This document shows positions 41,663 to 53,161 of a stretch of 64,000 nt of DNA, in pieces (positions within the stretch are counted from its first letter, which is position 1; each line of letters opens with the position of its first letter). The notes under the pieces are model-generated. The model was not told where the DNA came from, did not search any database, and worked only from the letters and a program-made list of their open reading frames with translations. Both the position numbers and the translations under genes were made by a program. Source of the DNA: Echria macrotheca (lineage: Eukaryota; Ascomycota; Sordariomycetes; Sordariales; Schizotheciaceae); NCBI GenBank assembly GCA_030411725.1, contig MU839827.1, forward strand, positions 558,001-622,000. The letters are read 5' to 3'.

Positions 41663-44600
41663 TTACGGCTTCGATACCTGTTCCTTCCGGAAGAACTTGA
41701 AGAACCCGATAGGGATAATCAGCTGGAAGCCCAGACACACCCAAAAGTACGGACTCGCAATCCCCGGCATCACACCCTGCGAGAAGTCGGGAAACGTCGT
41801 GTTGGGCGACAGCGCGTTCGGGCTCGTGGCCCGCGCCAGCATCGTGAACGCGCTGCCCACCACCTGCGCGCCGATCAGCACCGTCATGACGTGGTGTCGG
41901 GTCAGCGTCGCCAGCAGCATCATGCCCAGCCCAACACCCTGAATATTATCCAGCAGCCCGAGATACAGCCAGATGCACCGCGACAGGATCGCCGATCCCA
42001 CCGGGCTGCCAGCCCACGGGAGATACCAGCCGATTCCGCTGGTGCCCCAGAATTCCTGTGCCCAGCGGGGTGCGCAGAGACCGATGGCGAAGATAGGGAG
42101 AAGCCATGTGTGCTCGTCCGAGAAATACGAAAACCCATAGAGCACAATGCCCCAGAGAACGACGAAGAATCCAAGCGCCAGCAGGAAAACGCCCCAACCA
42201 GGAATGAACTGCGACCCAAAGAGAAACTGCCAGCTGCGACCATAAGGCGCCGAGAGCCAGTAGTTCTGGATGATGATCATGACAAAGAACCACGGCACAA
42301 TTTTTCGTCGGTACAGCGAAATGTAGAACCCGGGGATCTTGGCCGGCGTCTGGCGGTAGAAGTCGGGAAGGCCCACGAAGAGAATGGCACCGATGGCCCA
42401 GAGCAAGACGGCAACCGGGATGCAAATAACGACGGCTTGCGGGATGGTCGAGTTCCCCAGGTATCTCGTAGACGTTGTGTCCTCGTTCGCAACGAGCGAC
42501 CCCCAGTACCACAAGGCAAGACTGTACACTTGAGCCACGCCGCTCACAGCAAGCGCACGCGTGATCCATTGTCTCGTTGGCGCGCCGCCTGTCAAAATTA
42601 GCGTTGTTTCGTAAAAGACTCAATTCACTTACCCTCGTCACCAAAGTTCAAGGCAAACGCGAGAGCGCCGCTGCTTGCGCCAGCTGAATAGAAACATGTA
42701 GCCGCGTTGGTCACACCCTCGGCTACCTTCCAGTCGCCGATAAAAGGGGCCACACCCAACAAGAGGAAAGCCAACCCAAAAAAGAGCCAGGGTGCCGAGA
42801 GCGCATATACCGACGGGAAGTTGCGCTCCAAGCCCCACCACAGGATCGAGGTGCCCATGTACGTTGCCGCCACCATGTACAGTTTCTCCGGCGTCTGCGT
42901 AGTCTCGCCAGACAGGAGTACAATCTGGTATGAGTTGACCGAGATGACCTGGCTAAACGCCAGGAAGAACGAATATAGCGGCCAGTCTCCGATACGAATC
43001 GACAGAATCCTAGTCTTGTTAGCAAATTCACTGCAAGGGAGCCAAGGAAGCATACTTCTTGAGCCCTGTAGGAGCCTGGTATCCGTCGCCCAGCAGGAAC
43101 TCGTCGTCGATATCGTGCGTCATGGGTGGCGGGGACGTCTCAAACACCGAGCGGGCCAGCCCACTGGGAGTCATGCTTCGGTGCCTTGTCCTCCCCCGAC
43201 TAGCGACCGACTCATTGCGACTATTGTTGTCTGCCCTTGACATGGGTCGGCTACCGGCCGTACTCCGTGTCCGACTAGCATCTCGCAGCCGGCCAAGCTT
43301 GGCATCGCGGTATCTCGAAAACCACTCCTTCTCACTCCTCTTGATGAAGGACTCAATGCACAAGTCGTTGGTGGAGTTTGACGCTGTGAGTTCATCGAGC
43401 ATCTCGTCAAACTCGGCATAGTACTCCCCATTGGTATCATTGAAGAACTGGTCCACTTGCTGTAGCTTCAGGTCTTGTCGGTCGCCCACGACGTCGGGTA
43501 AACTGAGCAGGCTGCTGTTGCGGTGCTGGGTGAAAGCAGGTCGTGGAAAACCGAGCCCACCATCGGGCGGCATCCCTGGAGAAGAGATACCACCATTTTG
43601 AGCACGGATGGCAAAGCTGTCCACGCTGACTGTGCTCTCCCGTGCGTTCGAATTCTGGTAGAACCCGCCTCCGATTGAACTTGCAATGGAGGCTCGGGGA
43701 GAGTTTGTCCTCGATCCCGCAGCCCAGGGTGTCAACGGCGTCGGCAGCCCTGGAGTCAACCCCCGCAGCGATGGTGTGGCTGCCCGAGAGGGTGTCGCAA
43801 GACCGGGACTGCTCATCTCGCTGGCTGGGCTGAGGATGGTAACCGGACCATTGTCAGAGTTGCTCCTCGTGCTGGCACGGGACGATGGTCTAGTAATGCT
43901 CAAGCCAGGGCTGACGACGTCGAGCTTCTTCTTCTTGGCTTCCTTGTGGTGGATGCGGATCGACTGGCTGTAGAGGTCATCAAGCTGCTTCACCCATTGG
44001 GCGACGGGGAATCGTTGCTTGGCACTCCAAGCTCGCATAGTCGCCCTCTTCTCAGTCCTGCAGCTCGTTAGCGAGATTCTTCAGACGGGTTAATGAAGCT
44101 TACCTGCACTCCAACGCGGATACGATGGCCTGCCTGAACTGCTGCAGCAGATGGGACGGGCTCATCGACTCAACCGTGTACCAGAATCCAGGCATCTGAC
44201 CAAGACCTCCGACACGAGCGCCAACACCCAGGGCACCTTTTCTACCGAACTCGACGGCCACCAAACCAAAGGGCTCGTCGCGTGAGGGAATAAGAGCAAA
44301 CTCTGCACCGCTGAAGATGTACGGAGGCAACTGCGTGAACTCAGGTTTGCTGAAGACCCTCTTGGGATACTTCTTCATCAGTTTCTCCAACTTCAGGGCG
44401 GCAAATCTGCCGTAGAGGTCGATCACAGGGCCGACACAGATGAGCTGCGTTGTCGGGTACTTCTCCAGGATACTGGGGAAGATGTCGGCGATCAGGTCGA
44501 CACCCTTTTGCAAACTCCAACGGCCGACGAATACGAAAAGCTCGGCGTTGGGGTTGACCTCCAGCCCGGCCCATTCCTGGGCCTGTTGCCGCAAGGGGCC

Positions 44601-47600
44601 GCGTTTCTCCTCAAAAGCCTGATCAACCTCGACTCCCTTGGCCTGATTCATCACGTCCTCATTCGGGTCCCAGTCGGCAGTATCCGAAGGATCCGGATTT
44701 GGCAGCTGACCGATGTTCTTCAAGCTCCAGAAGATGGGATACCGGGCCAGGGAACGATCGCCGTATTTTCTCGACACGCCAACGGCACCGAAGCCACGCT
44801 GGTGAAGGCGAAGGTAGCTAGCTCCTGCATGTAGCAAGTTGAAGACCGAGCCGTACTGCACATAGTCCTTGACAACGTCGGGAGGCAGGTTAAAGACATC
44901 ACAGACCTCCTTTTGCTCCTCTGGCGTGCGCATGGGCCACATACCCTGGAATTCGGCGTTGTGGAGGGACAGACAGCAGGGAACAGTCTGAGGGAGCAGG
45001 TAGAGGGGAGCTGCGGCACCGTGGTAGTCGTTGATGTGGTAGATGTCGACCGAGAAGCGACGAATCGACTCGGCAATGCAGCTATTCCAAGCTGCATACA
45101 GAATGGCACTTTCAATGTCGTCCATGCGAGCAATGTACGGATCGGCCTTGGTCTGCTTCCTGAAAATAGGCGCATCGAGAATGACATAGGTAATGTTCTT
45201 GACGGTGTGGTAGTAGACGTTGATCTCGTATGGCTGTCCCATGACATCGACGTACATGGGCTCGGCAGCCTCCATGCGCTCAAAGGGATATTCGACGTCG
45301 CCCACGACTGGCACCACCCAGATGAGATCGAGGTGCGACAGTGCGGATGCCATCAATTGCGCCATAACACCCAGACCGCCGATCTTGATTTTGATGCCGA
45401 AGTCGTCGATGTTGTATTCCATGGTGGCGATAAGAACAGTCCTGCGACCGCCGCTGGCACCAACGGGCGAATAACCCGCACTTGGTGGCGGAGGGGGCGT
45501 AATGGCTTTCATCTCGTGGCCTTTGCCACTTTTGAGGTCGAGCTTGGGCAGCTTGAACGGCATCAGACCCTTGACTGTGAAGCCGGATTTGTTGACCTTG
45601 ACTTGGTAGAAGCTCTGCATGTAGATCCAGCCGGCAAGACCGGCCAGCAGAACGGGCATAACGGCGAGAAGAACAAAGAGGATGATCTGGATGCCCATAT
45701 TACCGACGGGAAGGTACTCGAACGTCCAGGTAGCATCGTTGTAAACGAGCTTGTACGCGAGCGCGGGCATCGGCGGAGGTTTCGTGATGTTGACGACGTT
45801 TTGAGTCAGACTGCTGGGAGGAAGCCGGTCAATGATTCCATCCCCGTCAACATCGCCGAAAATAAAGCCGGCATCCGGCTGGTTATCCCGATTGATGCCC
45901 CAGATATTCAGCTGGAAGATCGATGGCCACTCGTGCATGTAATGGAGAGTCCAGGTGTGGTGGAATACCAAGTTCATGGAGCCCGGGAGGCCTGCATCGT
46001 ATCCCCACTTGTTGAACGGGCCATGAATGTTGATATGCGGAAACTGGCGTTGGAAGGTGAAGTCGTTGCTGTCGGCATGTTGGTAAAATGCCGAGGACCC
46101 AAGCGGTTTGCTGTAATACTGGACTTGGACGTGCTTCCCTTGCCATGCCTGGAGCGCGGTGCCCTTCCAGTCCGTATTCTCGTAGATAATTGTTCGGTAG
46201 GACGGGCTCGAATAGTTGGTCCATTTGCTCCATGTTGATCCCCAGTCTGCCGTGTATCGCCACATAGTCGCACCCGGGGCTGCATGGTTGAGATACAGGG
46301 AGTCACCCTCAACCGAGAGGAGGCTGCGGGAGTAGTTTGCAAGCCTGGGGAAAATGACGGGATTGCTGGGCTTTCCAAAGCGGATGAGAAAATGATCAGT
46401 CGAGTTCGTCTGCTGTAGCTTGTCCGTAGTGGTCACATTTGGACCAACTGTCAGCTTCAGGATGCCATCCTCGACGTTCAACAAGGTTGTCTTGAACTCC
46501 CAAGCCGACTGGATCGCGCCGGTCCACGGGTACTTATCGGTGGGCGAGATGGGCCCACATTTCGGTTCAGAGAATGTTATGGCCCGCTCTCCCTTCTCAG
46601 ACCCATCCGTGACAAGCTTGACGGAGAACTTGCTCTTCATCGAGCCGCAGTCCATGGCCGTATTGTACTCGATCGAGATGTCAATTTGGCCGTTCGCGTC
46701 TGTTGAGTCGATCGGGGCATCATGTCCGGGACTGAACCGAGTTATCATTGGCGCGGGCTCGACCCAGGATACGGACGGCACGTAGGCCCGGAACTCAAAG
46801 GGCTCCATCTCGATCCTGCTCAAACAACCGGCCATCTTGCCTGCTCCACTAAACCCGTTATTGGGAACGACCGACGATTCGAGAGTGATGGGATCATCGT
46901 CGCTAAAGAGGTTACGAACTTTGGTTCCGGCGTCGAAGGGAGAAATGATGGCCTCATCCTTATTGCTGCAGTCGAACTCATAGACGGTACGGTTCGGCCG
47001 GTTGTGGTAAACCAGCCACACTGGTTCGAGGGTCTCGTCGTCTTGAACGCCGGGGAATAAGCCGCGAACAACACTCCAAATACCATACTCGGTGTCGGCG
47101 GAGCTTCCGGGTAGCCTTACGAATTCCGTATCCTTAGAAAGCTCCTCAAGAAGCCAGCCGTGTTCGAGGACTGGAAATTTGTCGCGCAGTCTGAACATGT
47201 GTCGCATGATGTTTCGAACCGGTGCCGAGGGGTCACGATGATCCCAACCCGACGTTTCATCGTGGCAGCCCTCACGGCCCTTGGTGATGGGCCAGTCTAC
47301 GTATGTCTCGCTGTCGAGCTTAAAGCAGCCGTGGGTAGTCCAGGCCGGTGACGGGGCGAACGACTGGCGACCGAAAACGTAATTCTCGGCAGTGCTGTCC
47401 AACAGATACAGAGCCTGCTCTTCACCGTACCACACCAACGGCGCGCCGGGAAGGAGAATCGTCATAATAAAGTACGCAAGAAGATTGCGTTCGATACCGA
47501 GCTCGATTGTGGGCCAGCGGAAGACGTCCTGGTTTGAAGCTCCGTACAAATGGCGGGGATCAAACTTGCCGGTGTTCGCGTTGTAAAAGTCGTTGGTGAG

Positions 47601-49055
47601 GACCATCTGAGTCCAGGTCTTGACCCAATCCGTTGGCAAGTCGTACCCGGCGTTGAGAGACCCGCTCATGCCGAGGAAGCGCGCCATGTATCGGTAGATG
47701 GAGTAGTGGAAAGCGCCGGCATCGAGGGCGCTCGTTCCGTATTTGCGAATAAAGTATTCGGGCTGGTCTGACTCCTTTGGCTTCATCGTCATGGCTGTTT
47801 TCATCTGGAGCTTATCCGCCTGGCTGGGCTCGCGACCGCGACCAAGGTAAATAGAGCCGAGGGTGTTGCCGCTGGTGATTTCACCAACAACCAGGAAGTT
47901 TGTCTTGCCATACTTCCGGGCACACGTCCTCATGGCAGAGCTCCAATGAGCCTGAGCATCCACGGTAACCTGTACAGCTTTGTCGATACGGTATCCGTCG
48001 ATGTCCAGGGTGGCGATGGCCATGCACGAGAAGTGCTCAAGGCGAGCGAGGACAGGTGGGTGCCATTCGCGGAGGCGATCCTGAACCGAAGCGAACTTGG
48101 AAAGCTGACGCTTCCAATCAGGCCACACACCGAAGGCTTCGACATCACCGAACTGATCAAAGTCGCTGTTGTAGCATCCCTTAAGGGGCGGATCTGCATG
48201 GGTGCCGTTCTCCCACCAAAACTGAGGGAACTCGCATGTGTCGTTGTACTCGTTGGTGAAGCCGAAGTCCGGGTAGACTCGTGATGACTTCCACATCACC
48301 TCGTGCTCCTCCTCCACGAATGGAGTACTTGTGTTGAGGTAACCTTTAAACCCGATCAAATCGCTCATCCTATTACAGTCAGAATGAGTCGACCGGCATG
48401 AAGGGGGGGATTGCTTACGTTGCCATTGTGTTATCCATCACCACCCACATGCCCTTCTCATGGATAGCGTCAATCGCGTCCTGCCACATCTTGATGGTGC
48501 CGAAGTGTTTGTCGAGGAGAGTCAAGTCGACGGGCTATACGTCATCAGACACTACACAGCATCGGGAGGGAACAGACTTACAGAATACGAGTCGGCACCC
48601 CATGGCAGATTGATAAAGGGCGAGCCCGCGATGTAGATGCCCTGTGTTTGTGTCAGACCAGCACATTATCACGACACGGCACTTCGAACCTTGATTCCCA
48701 TTCCGGCAATGTAATCCAACGAGTCTTGCAAGCCGCTAACGTCGCCGCCGAACCGGAGCTGGGTGCTCATGATATCCATCTCATAGACGGTGCCGTTGGC
48801 GTCATCGTTCGTGGGGTCGCCATTGACATATCGATCGATCATGAGGGTATAGAAAGGGAATCTCCAGTTGTCCGGAGACTCCTTGTATTCGAAACCGGCA
48901 TCTCGTTCCCCCCAGTAGTCGAGAGGCGTCTCTGCTCGTCGGTTCGTATTAAGATTCCAGTCGGCCTCCTCGGAGTCATATCGAAGGGCATCGACCGGGT
49001 TTGCGGTAAAGAGCGTAAAGAAAAGCTGGGTGAAAAGCAACGCGAGGGGAGTCAT
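41663..49055 (-). CDS. ags1: Cell-wall alpha-1,3-glucan synthase (Ags1/Mok1 type)
   Basis: Seven exons (minus: 49055-48690, 48641-48582, 48534-48419, 48369-44104, 44057-43056, 43009-42633, 42588-41663) give 2370 aa, the usual family size. After a signal peptide (PLALLFTQLFFTLF) comes an extracellular GH13-like domain (FPFYTLMIDRYVNG, DGYRIDKAVQ, FLVVGEITSGNTLGS). A single span near residue 1075 (IILFVLLAVMPVLLAGLAGW) is followed by the cytosolic GT5 glycogen-synthase-like domain, with KIKIGGLGVMAQLM, HINDYHGAAAPLYLLP and SRDEPFGLVAVEFGRKG. A Ser-rich linker then leads to about ten C-terminal spans (from residue about 1960). The GT5 domain polymerises UDP-glucose into alpha-1,3-glucan; the multi-span part probably exports it; the outer domain may link chains. 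It diverges from an alpha-amylase-like gene, the arrangement found in other ascomycetes. Confidence 0.96.
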
Positions 49056-49570
49056 GACTGCCGTCGCTCACCTCCTCATGGGGAGCGACAGCGAGGCTGG
49101 AAAACGAGAGACAAGACAGCACAAGAAAAACGAAGGACAAAATCCGGCCCCCGAAATCCCAAGGAACCTGACCACGGCAGCGAAAGACGATAATCGAACT
49201 GGATTGAAGTTGACGAAGGAAAGAAGCGCAGCCGACGTGTCCCATGCCACTCGGCAGAGAGCAGAGAATGGCTGGCAAAAGCCTCTCTCGGTCTGCCCCG
49301 ACTCCACCGAGAGAAAGGGGGCCGCGATGCGAGCCCGGGATATCCTGATTTTGGTAACATGTCGGCGCAGTTCAGGACTCAGGAGGAGAGCGGCGGGTAG
49401 GCAGGGATGCTGTCACCAACAAACCCACTTCATCCAGGGGCGAATCCGGCAGGTTCGTTTCCTTGCTGGAGACGCAAACGGTGGTTTGATGCCAGCATTT
49501 TGGCAGGGAAAACGGCCAGGTTGATGATGGTGGTGGAGATGGTTCTGTGTCTGCCGGCGCTCGCTGGGAA

Positions 49571-49635
49571 GTCCATGACCGCCCTGCGTATTTTGCATGA
49601 AGACTTTGCGTATCCTGCATGAAGTCCCCTTATCT
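49571..49635 (+). repeat. Left arm of a 65-bp inverted repeat
   Basis: Holds two adjacent copies of a ~20-base unit, CTGCGTATTTTGCATGAAGA and TTTGCGTATCCTGCATGAAG, ending in CTTATCT. It matches the right arm (50014-50077) read on the opposite strand with few mismatches, so the arms face each other over 378 bases. Confidence 0.85.
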
Positions 49636-50013
49636 GGCCTGTGCCAGCAACCACCAGCCCCAGCGTAGGCCCGTAGCGGACCCCTCTGTGGCTGACCCCG
49701 CCGGCCTGACCACAGCGCTTCCTCGCTGGCGCCCCAATTGAAGCCATCGCCAAGTGCGCAACTGTAAGTTAGGACCATTATCACTGCGAGGACCACGGTG
49801 TTGAAGATAATTCAATTGAACTACGGGGTCGGTACACCATCTGGCCCTGATCACGTGATGCTGGAATGTACTGCGCCGCGTAAAAGCTATTTAATAGTTG
49901 GCGATAGCTTTAATAGGTAGGTAGCGGTGAGCTTGCGACGATGACAGCGGTCAAAGGCGATCGGGGCTTCAATTGAGCCACAGCCTTAGCCACAGCCTTG
50001 GGGCTGATAGGAG

Positions 50014-50077
50014 AGATAAGGCGATTTCATGCAAAATACGCAAAGTCTTCATGCAAAATACGCAGGGCGTCCATGAC
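50014..50077 (-). repeat. Right arm of the 65-bp inverted repeat
   Basis: Read on the minus strand it begins GTCATGGACGCCCTGCG and contains two copies of TTTGCGTATTTTGCATGAA-like units before CTTATCT. The whole span, 49571-50077, could be a ~507-bp non-autonomous element or a regulatory palindrome. No target-site duplication was found by eye. Confidence 0.85.
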
Positions 50078-51466
50078 AGGTTCACGAAACTTGCGGGAAA
50101 CTTCCGCCGTCGAAGGACGCCCTCATCCCCTGGCGCATCTCGCTGTGGGAAATGCAGCTCGTGTTGCTGGAGCTTGAAGTTGCCACCTCGGGACCGGCCC
50201 CGGCTGGCATGCTCCAGCAGTGTTGGACGGGCGGAGTCGAATGTCTCGCCGTCGACTTCGCGATGGCTTGGCAAAGGGGTCATGGTGGATATCAGCGGTG
50301 TCGAAACCAGCATGGAAGATACGCACTGTGTGGACGTCCACCGTTTCGACCGTGCAGGCGGAGAAGACTACCTTGATCTGCCATCTGCAATAAAACTCGA
50401 AACCCCAGTGACTGGAGACCTCACGATGGATGAGGGATGCTTGTTTTTGTGCTAGAAGCGGGAAAACGCGAGGCCATGGTGTGCAGCGTACTTCTGATGA
50501 TTGATCAATCGAACATCAATCGATTGCTTCTGGAATCTGACGGCTGCAGTCGGCGCACGGCCGGTGGATACATCTCAATCGATCCTGGCCGATCTGCTTG
50601 GAACAAGCATTTACCGAGAGAAACCTGGTTGATCCTGGGAAGATGTGGACCTCGAGCGATCGCTGTAGCGAGCGGTCCGGAGTGTCGACTCTTCTGCTGC
50701 TGGATCCGGACCGACCGTCTCGGGGAGTCCATGATTGCCTGCTGGAGGCTGCTTTGGGATGTTTATGCACGATTCAGCAGCAACCCTTTCGAAGAGTGTC
50801 GGAAACATCAGATCATAGAACGGAACACGGATGAGGCATGTTGCTGGCTGTCAGAACGTGGTTGCATTTGACTACTAGGTACCGAAGTAGCGGCGAAATA
50901 GCTGCAGCAGAGATTTCACGTAAAAATGACGTCCCGCAGTACTAACAATTTTGCGGACCCATTGCCAAACGTTCCCCACGCCACCGTCACGAACGCTCTT
51001 CCCACCGTCCGACTTTTGGACATCCCTGTGCTTTTTTATTTCTGTTCCACCATGATTTAGGGAGGATGGAGCCCCCAAGGCTCCACGGCCATCCGGCTGG
51101 GTGCTCGTGTCGTGCCATGTTGTGGCTGATGGCTGATCTCCCCGGACCAAATCTTTGACGGCAATTTTTGTTTGTTCTCATTACATTGCCTTCCCCTTTT
51201 GGGCACACGTTCTTTACCGACATTCGTTCACGGCGCTCTCTGGACGTGGCAGGAGGAAAGAAGGTGAATCTGACCCGAGTCGCTCGCTATCTATCGTCCT
51301 GGGACGTAGCTCGCAGTTGAGACCATCCGAAGACTGTCTGCAGTTCTTGACACTTCGGGTGCTTCGAATCCTACGCCGTCATCGCGCCACCGAGTGTCCC
51401 AAGATACAGCTTCCCCGGATCTCCCCCGCCAAACCAGCCCCTTAACCGGCGGGCCCCGTGTCAAAT

Positions 51467-53161
51467 ATGCAGTCTGCAGCCCTGAGGGTGGCCGCGGCCG
51501 CGCTGGCCCTCTCCGGCCTGAGCATTGCGGCCAACATCACCGAATGGAAGTCCCGATCTATCTACCAGGTCATGATTGACCGGTACGCCCGGTCAGATGG
51601 ATCTACCGATCATGAGTGCGAAGCCTATCTCTTCTGCGGCGGCACCTGGGAAGGGCTGACCAAGAATTTGGACTACATCCAAGGTAAGTTTTCCCGTACA
51701 ATGGGGAGATAATAAAATTAACCAAAGTCTAGACATGGGCTTCACTGCTGTTCAGATCAGCCCTATCGTGAAGAACATGGAGGAACACACGGCTGTCGGT
51801 GATGCCTACCACGGCTATTGGTCTGTCGACAATTACGCCCTCAACGACAAGTTCGGCACCGAGAAGGACTTCAAGGATCTCGTTGACGAGCTGCACAAGC
51901 GTGACATGCTCGTGATGGTTGACGTTGTGGTGAACAACATGGCTCAAGCCTTCGATAATATTGTTCCTCCCAAGGTTGACTACTCCAAGTTCAACCCGTT
52001 CAACGACAAAAAGTACTTCCATCCGTACTGCAACGTCACCGATTGGGATAACGCCACCGACTACCAGGACTGCTGGCTCTACCCCTATGGTGTTGCCCTG
52101 GCTGATCTTGACACCAACTCACCGGCAGTTGTTTCCGAGTCGCAGAAATGGATCAAGGAGCTCGTGTCCAACTACTCGATCGACGGTCTGCGTATCGATG
52201 CCGCCAAGCACGTCAACGACGAGTTTCTTCCCCAGTTCGTCAATGCCTCGGGAGTATTTGCTTTCGGCGAGGTCTTGACTGGTGTTACCGAGGACATGTG
52301 TCGGTACCAATCGCTCGGTCTGCTCCCGGGTATGCCCAACTATCTGGACTATTATCCTCTGGATGTTGCCTTTAATGGCGGATCTTTTGAGGGTGTCGAT
52401 GAGATGCGCACCCAGGCCAAGACGGGTTGCAGCGACGTCTTTGCTCTCGGTTCCTTCATCGAGAACCACGACATGCCTCGGTTCGCGAGCAAGAACGATG
52501 ACCTTGCCCTGGCTAAGAACGCAATGACCTATGTTCTCTTGAACGATGGCATTCCCACCGGTAAGTTTCAGTGTGCTTGATCGAGTCCATGGGCTAACTC
52601 GTAGTAGTCTACCAAGGACAGGAGCAGCACTTCAAGGGCAACGGAACCCCTTTCAACCGCGAACCTCTGTGGCAAAGTGGGTATAACAGGTCCGCCCCGC
52701 TGTACGCGCTCGCCTCGACGCTCAACAAGGTGCGCAACCACCTCATCCAAACCTCGGACGCGTACCTCGAGTCAGGTGCTGAGACGGTCCGCGCCGATAC
52801 GAACCACCTCTGCCTCAAGAAGGGCCCCGCCGGCCACCAGGTTGTCTTTTGCATCAATAACAAGAGCAGCAAGGGTGACAGCTACCAGTTTTTGCTTGAC
52901 GGAGGCTTTCAGTCGGGTGACGAGGTTATTGAGGTGCTGGGGTGCACGCACACGACGGCCGATGGTACCGGCAGCTTCAAGTCGTTCCAGTTTGACGGCG
53001 AGCCGCGGGTCTATGTGTCGAGGTCGGCATTGCAGGACTCGGGGCTCTGTCCCACCACGATCGAGGCCAAGAGTAAGGAGAGTGGTGCCGTCGGGGCTGG
53101 TGCTGCGACGGGTCTGTTGGCGGCTGTGGTGGTTGGCTGGGTGGCACTCTTCCTCGCCTGA
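51467..53161 (+). CDS. GPI-anchored GH13 alpha-amylase-like enzyme (AgtA/AmyD type)
   Basis: Exons 51467-51683, 51733-52560 and 52608-53161 give 532 aa. A signal peptide (VAAAALALSGLSIAA) leads into ITEWKSRSIYQVMIDRYA. The barrel has the GH13 motifs: region I VDVVVNNMA, region II GLRIDAAKH (nucleophile Asp), region III FAFGEVLTG (acid/base Glu) and region IV FIENHDMPRF. GQEQHFKGN and ASTLNKVRNH follow as in Taka-amylase. In region I the His of the usual DVVxNH is Asn. The C-terminus is a small-residue stretch then GAATGLLAAVVVGWVALFLA, a GPI-attachment signal. In the last intron, the second of two overlapping TAG acceptors gives the length that matches the family. It diverges from alpha-1,3-glucan synthase and is inferred to act on wall alpha-glucan. 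Confidence 0.93.

Larger units (their letters stand above)
49056..51466. promoter_or_regulatory. Shared divergent promoter region of the glucan synthase and amylase genes
   Basis: A 2.4-kb head-to-head spacer without a supported gene. It contains a pair of 65-bp inverted repeats (49571-49635 and 50014-50077). Both genes are expected to act on alpha-glucan, so joint control from here is plausible, but no named factor site can be assigned. Confidence 0.6.

Noticed and set aside
41891..42601. 236-aa plus-strand frame
   Set aside because: Antisense to the C-terminal spans of the glucan synthase; high GC at third positions keeps the opposite strand open.
44913..46238. 441-aa plus-strand frame
   Set aside because: Antisense to the glucan synthase GT5 region; no independent domain.
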